A stretch of 44,341 bases of DNA from TC-15 sp034437275 (GTDB taxonomy: Bacteria; Chloroflexota; Anaerolineae; Aggregatilineales; Aggregatilineaceae), in assembly GCA_034437275.1 (NCBI GenBank), contig DAOTUD010000063.1, forward strand, positions 1 through 44,341. Reading direction: 5' to 3'. The translations under genes were made by a program, and so were the position numbers. Positions 41,799 through 44,341 of this stretch are shown here, piece after piece (the first letter of the stretch is position 1; each line of letters begins with the position of its first letter). Below the pieces are notes generated by a model, which had not been told where the DNA came from, did no database searches, and worked only from the letters and a program-made list of their open reading frames with translations.

Positions 41799-44015
41799 TT
41801 AATACATTGTGTAGAACTGCACGAAAACGCTGCAGCTAGAGTTCATGGTCACCGCATTCGTGACCTGATCATAGGCGGGCGTCGTCAGGTCGTCACAGTC
41901 GCCGGACCAGTATTGGACTGCATAATCTGTATCCGGCGCAACCTGGATGATCACCAGCGACCCCGGCGTATACCCGCCCTGGCAGTTCTGCGGCGTGATG
42001 TAGGAGACGGAGCCGCCCGCGCTCGTACCTACGCTGAGCGAGTAACACGGTGGTGGCGGCGGCGTGGGGCCATCATCATCATCGGGCGGCTGCTGTGGCT
42101 CGTCGTCGCCGGGCGGCACGTCGTCGTCACCACCGGGAATCTGCTGCACGCAGGTCGCCGGGTCCCACAGGCATTCACCGGTGGGCGAGGTGACGCACTC
42201 GTTCGCCGGGTGGCCGCAGGTGTCGCACGATCCGCACGGCAGCCATTCGCCCGGATCATCGTCAGGCACGATGGGCGGAATTTCACCCTGCGGTACCTCG
42301 TCGCAGTCGCCGCTGGCGACCACGTCGCTGGCCATCACCCACAGGCTGGCCACGCTCGTCCCACCCGGGATCACGGTCGGGTCGATCTGCCACCACAGGT
42401 TGCCGTCGTCGTCGAGCGCCTGCCCGATGACGGCGATATCCTGGCCGGTGGGCAGATAGTCGAACACGCCCCGGTTGCGCCCCGGCCCAACGTGCACCCA
42501 GATGATGCCTTCGCCGCGAATGATGCACGGCACGCGGGGTTCCGCCGGTTCCGCCTGCTGCGGCTGCGACGAAAAGTCCACCATGACTTCGGCGGAGCAG
42601 ACCAGGTCACCGCGCTCCATCCACAGCACCGCCCTGATCCCGTTGAGTTCGGGCGGGAAGTGGTCGAACACGTATTCGGAGAACATCCCATCAACCGGGA
42701 TCATCCCGCTGAAGGATTCACCGAAAGGTGTGATCGAATACAACGCGATGTCGAAACGGTCGGCCCCCAGCGTCGGGTCCCAGCGCAGGCTAACGCTGCG
42801 CGTGTCCGGGTTGGTGAGGATGGCCTCCAGGCCCAGGTCCGGGCATGTGCGCAGGCCGCGCTGGAAGTAGACGATGTCCTGGTCTGTGCAGATCACTTCG
42901 CCGTCCTCGAACACTTCGAGCACGATACGGAACCCGGCAAACTCTGGGGGCAGGAAGTCGAAGTTCCGTGCAGGATAGTCGTTGGTGTCGACCTCCACCC
43001 AGCCATACGCGAATTCACTGCCATCCGACATCAGCGCGTAGAACGTCAGCCGGTAGGTGTCCGCGCCGGGGATCGCGTTCCAGGTATAGTCGATGGTGCT
43101 CGTCGCCGGCTCGATGAGGGACACGTCGAAGGCGGTGTCTATGCACCGGTTGTCGGTCACGTCGATTGTGCCGGGTGGATCGCCGCCGCAGTTCGGGCAG
43201 GGCGGGCATTCATCGGCAGCCGCGCCGCCGTCCTGGCCACCTGCGCAGCCGGGCGCGCCGTCCCCACAGCTGACCAGCAGCGTGATCGCCCCGGTCGCCT
43301 GCGGATCGTCCGACAGCACGTCGACTTCGTACCATCCGCTGAGCGCTTCGACGGTGACACGGTCTTCGACCATTTCACCCCCGCGCAGCAGCGTGACTTC
43401 GGTGCCCTGCTGGTCACGCACGCGCACCACAAACGGGAAGCTGTACGGCTGCCCGGCGGACGGATTGCTCACGGTGAGTGTGGTCGGGCAGTTTTCGGTG
43501 TCGAAACGGTAGTACTGCGGCGTGGCGTTGGCCGGGATGTCGACCGTCACCGGTACGCCGTAGACCAGCGGCGTCGGGATCGTGGGCGGTCGCCCGTCCA
43601 GCCGCAGCAGGAAGTCGCCGCCGGTGCCGTTGGCCCCGCTCACGGTGATCGCATACGGGCCGGTCTGGGGCAAATAAGCCGCAAACCGGACGTCGTTGGT
43701 AGTATGTACGAACAGGTGATTGTTGTTCGTCTTGAGCACTTGCTGCGCCGCATCGGCGAGCGTGACGACCGGGTCGAGATCACCCGTCAGGCCGCGTACA
43801 TCGACGCTGACCAGGTCGCCGGCGTTGCCGTCGAAGCTGTAGGTCAGCGCGGGCGTTGTGGCTGAGATCACGCCGAAGACCGCGTTGCCATAACTGATCG
43901 TCCCGCCGATCTGCGCCTGGCTGGGTGATGCCTGTCCGGGGATCAACAGGATGATGGCCGCTAGCACGAACACGAGAGCGGCTTTGGGCAGGTGGTGCTG
44001 AATGGTGTTTATCAT
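41799..44015 (-). CDS. Large exported multidomain protein (PPC-like, FN3-like, SH3b, InlB-like)
   Basis: A 738-residue exported protein. A signal peptide ends at about residue 33. A PPC-like beta domain (about 38-140; YSFDGNAGDLVSVDVRG, then GPYAITVSGANGTGGDFLLRL) follows. A Cys-rich segment (CPPCPNCGG) is near residue 270. Two FN3-like domains (about 290-390 and 395-500; DYTWNAIPGADTYRLTFYAL and SLRWDPTLGADRFDIALYS) precede an SH3b module (about 515-590; IIWVHVGPGRNRGVFDYLPT). A Pro/Asp linker with CGSCDTCGHPANEC leads to a Gly/Ser/Thr domain like InlB-type repeats (about 680-738). AAGGAGG precedes the ATG. Surface adhesion or structure is inferred. Confidence 0.8.
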   Translation of the reverse strand: MINTIQHHLPKAALVFVLAAIILLIPGQASPSQAQIGGTISYGNAVFGVISATTPALTYSFDGNAGDLVSVDVRGLTGDLDPVVTLADAAQQVLKTNNNHLFVHTTNDVRFAAYLPQTGPYAITVSGANGTGGDFLLRLDGRPPTIPTPLVYGVPVTVDIPANATPQYYRFDTENCPTTLTVSNPSAGQPYSFPFVVRVRDQQGTEVTLLRGGEMVEDRVTVEALSGWYEVDVLSDDPQATGAITLLVSCGDGAPGCAGGQDGGAAADECPPCPNCGGDPPGTIDVTDNRCIDTAFDVSLIEPATSTIDYTWNAIPGADTYRLTFYALMSDGSEFAYGWVEVDTNDYPARNFDFLPPEFAGFRIVLEVFEDGEVICTDQDIVYFQRGLRTCPDLGLEAILTNPDTRSVSLRWDPTLGADRFDIALYSITPFGESFSGMIPVDGMFSEYVFDHFPPELNGIRAVLWMERGDLVCSAEVMVDFSSQPQQAEPAEPRVPCIIRGEGIIWVHVGPGRNRGVFDYLPTGQDIAVIGQALDDDGNLWWQIDPTVIPGGTSVASLWVMASDVVASGDCDEVPQGEIPPIVPDDDPGEWLPCGSCDTCGHPANECVTSPTGECLWDPATCVQQIPGGDDDVPPGDDEPQQPPDDDDGPTPPPPPCYSLSVGTSAGGSVSYITPQNCQGGYTPGSLVIIQVAPDTDYAVQYWSGDCDDLTTPAYDQVTNAVTMNSSCSVFVQFYTMY

Positions 44016-44041
44016 TTTTTATCCTCCTTAGCTAGCCGCTG

Positions 44042-44341
44042 CTACCGGCGCGTAACCGAGACGCTGTCGGTGCACAGTTCGCCCGGCCCAGTATACGCCT
44101 CGACGAAAATGCGGAAATTGGTGCCCGGCCCGATGGCCGCTTCGCTCACGTCCAGCGTGAGGCTGGTAGCAGGCGGCGCAATTCTGCCCGAGACCAGGAC
44201 GCTGGAGGAGTTCATGATTTTGACCTGGTACGTCGTGGCTTCGGGTACCTCGGACCAGAAGAAGGTTTGCAGCCCGTTCGCAATCGCCTCAGTCGGGGCA
44301 AGCAGCGTGACCGAACATACGACGGCTGGTCCCCATTCCAC
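44042..44341 (-). CDS. Secreted FN3-like protein, C-terminal part (truncated by window)
   Basis: The 3' end of a minus-strand gene that runs off the right edge. The last 99 residues or so show an FN3/Ig-like strand pattern (FFWSEVPEATTYQVKIM, then LTLDVSEAAIGPGTNFRIFVEAYT) ending in SVTRR. The 26-bp gap to the next gene makes them co-transcribed; the domain resembles those in the 738-residue protein. The N-terminus and any signal peptide lie outside the window. Confidence 0.65.
   Translation of the reverse strand: MEWGPAVVCSVTLLAPTEAIANGLQTFFWSEVPEATTYQVKIMNSSSVLVSGRIAPPATSLTLDVSEAAIGPGTNFRIFVEAYTGPGELCTDSVSVTRR

Noticed and set aside
41556..43865. A 769-residue plus-strand frame across the secreted-protein gene
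   Set aside because: It begins inside nuoN, reads through the strong nuo terminator and lies antisense to a protein with signal peptide, ribosome site and domains. It is a shadow.

Overview
The window looks like a chromosomal piece of a GC-rich member of the Chloroflexota, most likely an Anaerolineae-type lineage. This is inferred from the gene set and style: FtsQ/A/Z without mur genes, a B12-dependent class II ribonucleotide reductase beside nrdR, paired FemAB-like proteins, many SH3b-bearing secreted proteins, a complex I membrane arm with two nuoM genes, and abundant short palindromic intergenic repeats. No rRNA, tRNA, CRISPR array, transposase or phage gene was seen.

Layout. 1-282 is the 3' end of an SH3-like secreted protein. 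505-4143 is the division cluster ftsQ-ftsA-ftsZ. 4343-7525 is nrdR-nrdJ, headed by two tandem NrdR-box-like palindromes 31 bp apart. 7845-9439 holds a lipoprotein, a DUF218 membrane protein and a single-domain response regulator. 9658-16536 is a 2292-residue alpha-2-macroglobulin with N-terminal Ig-like and SH3b modules and, unusually, a C-terminal fasciclin (FAS1) domain. 16878-20384 is a minus-strand group: a FecR-domain protein with Cys-rich repeats, then a Vps62-like membrane protein coupled to a small four-helix membrane protein. 20516-22983 holds an unknown soluble protein, a Pmp3/YqaE micropeptide and a secreted SH3b protein. 23373-27167 carries two FemAB-like transferases around a GlsB-GlsB-rhomboid operon. 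27507-31240 is a tandem array of four minus-strand exported proteins built from one PsbP/DcrB-like module with Asp-rich tails. 31651-41605 is nuoA-H-J-K-L-M-M-N. 41799-44341 is a minus-strand pair of large secreted proteins, the second cut by the window edge.

The best candidate for something unusual is the nuo cluster. It encodes only membrane-arm subunits. NuoL has a lateral-helix region about 27 residues longer than usual, as expected for a complex that accommodates an extra antiporter subunit. The second NuoM lacks the TM7 lysine usually considered essential for proton pumping. A strong terminator separates nuoA from nuoH, and nuoB, C, D, E, F, G and I are absent here. The macroglobulin-FAS1 fusion, the PsbP-like array and two MITE-like repeat families are the next most notable items.

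Many intergenic regions carry short palindromic repeats (family A at 7640 and 21249, family B at 23137, 25936 and 27485). One family B end supplies the stop codon of a lipoprotein gene. Clear intrinsic terminators sit behind the rhomboid operon, nuoN and most minus-strand genes.
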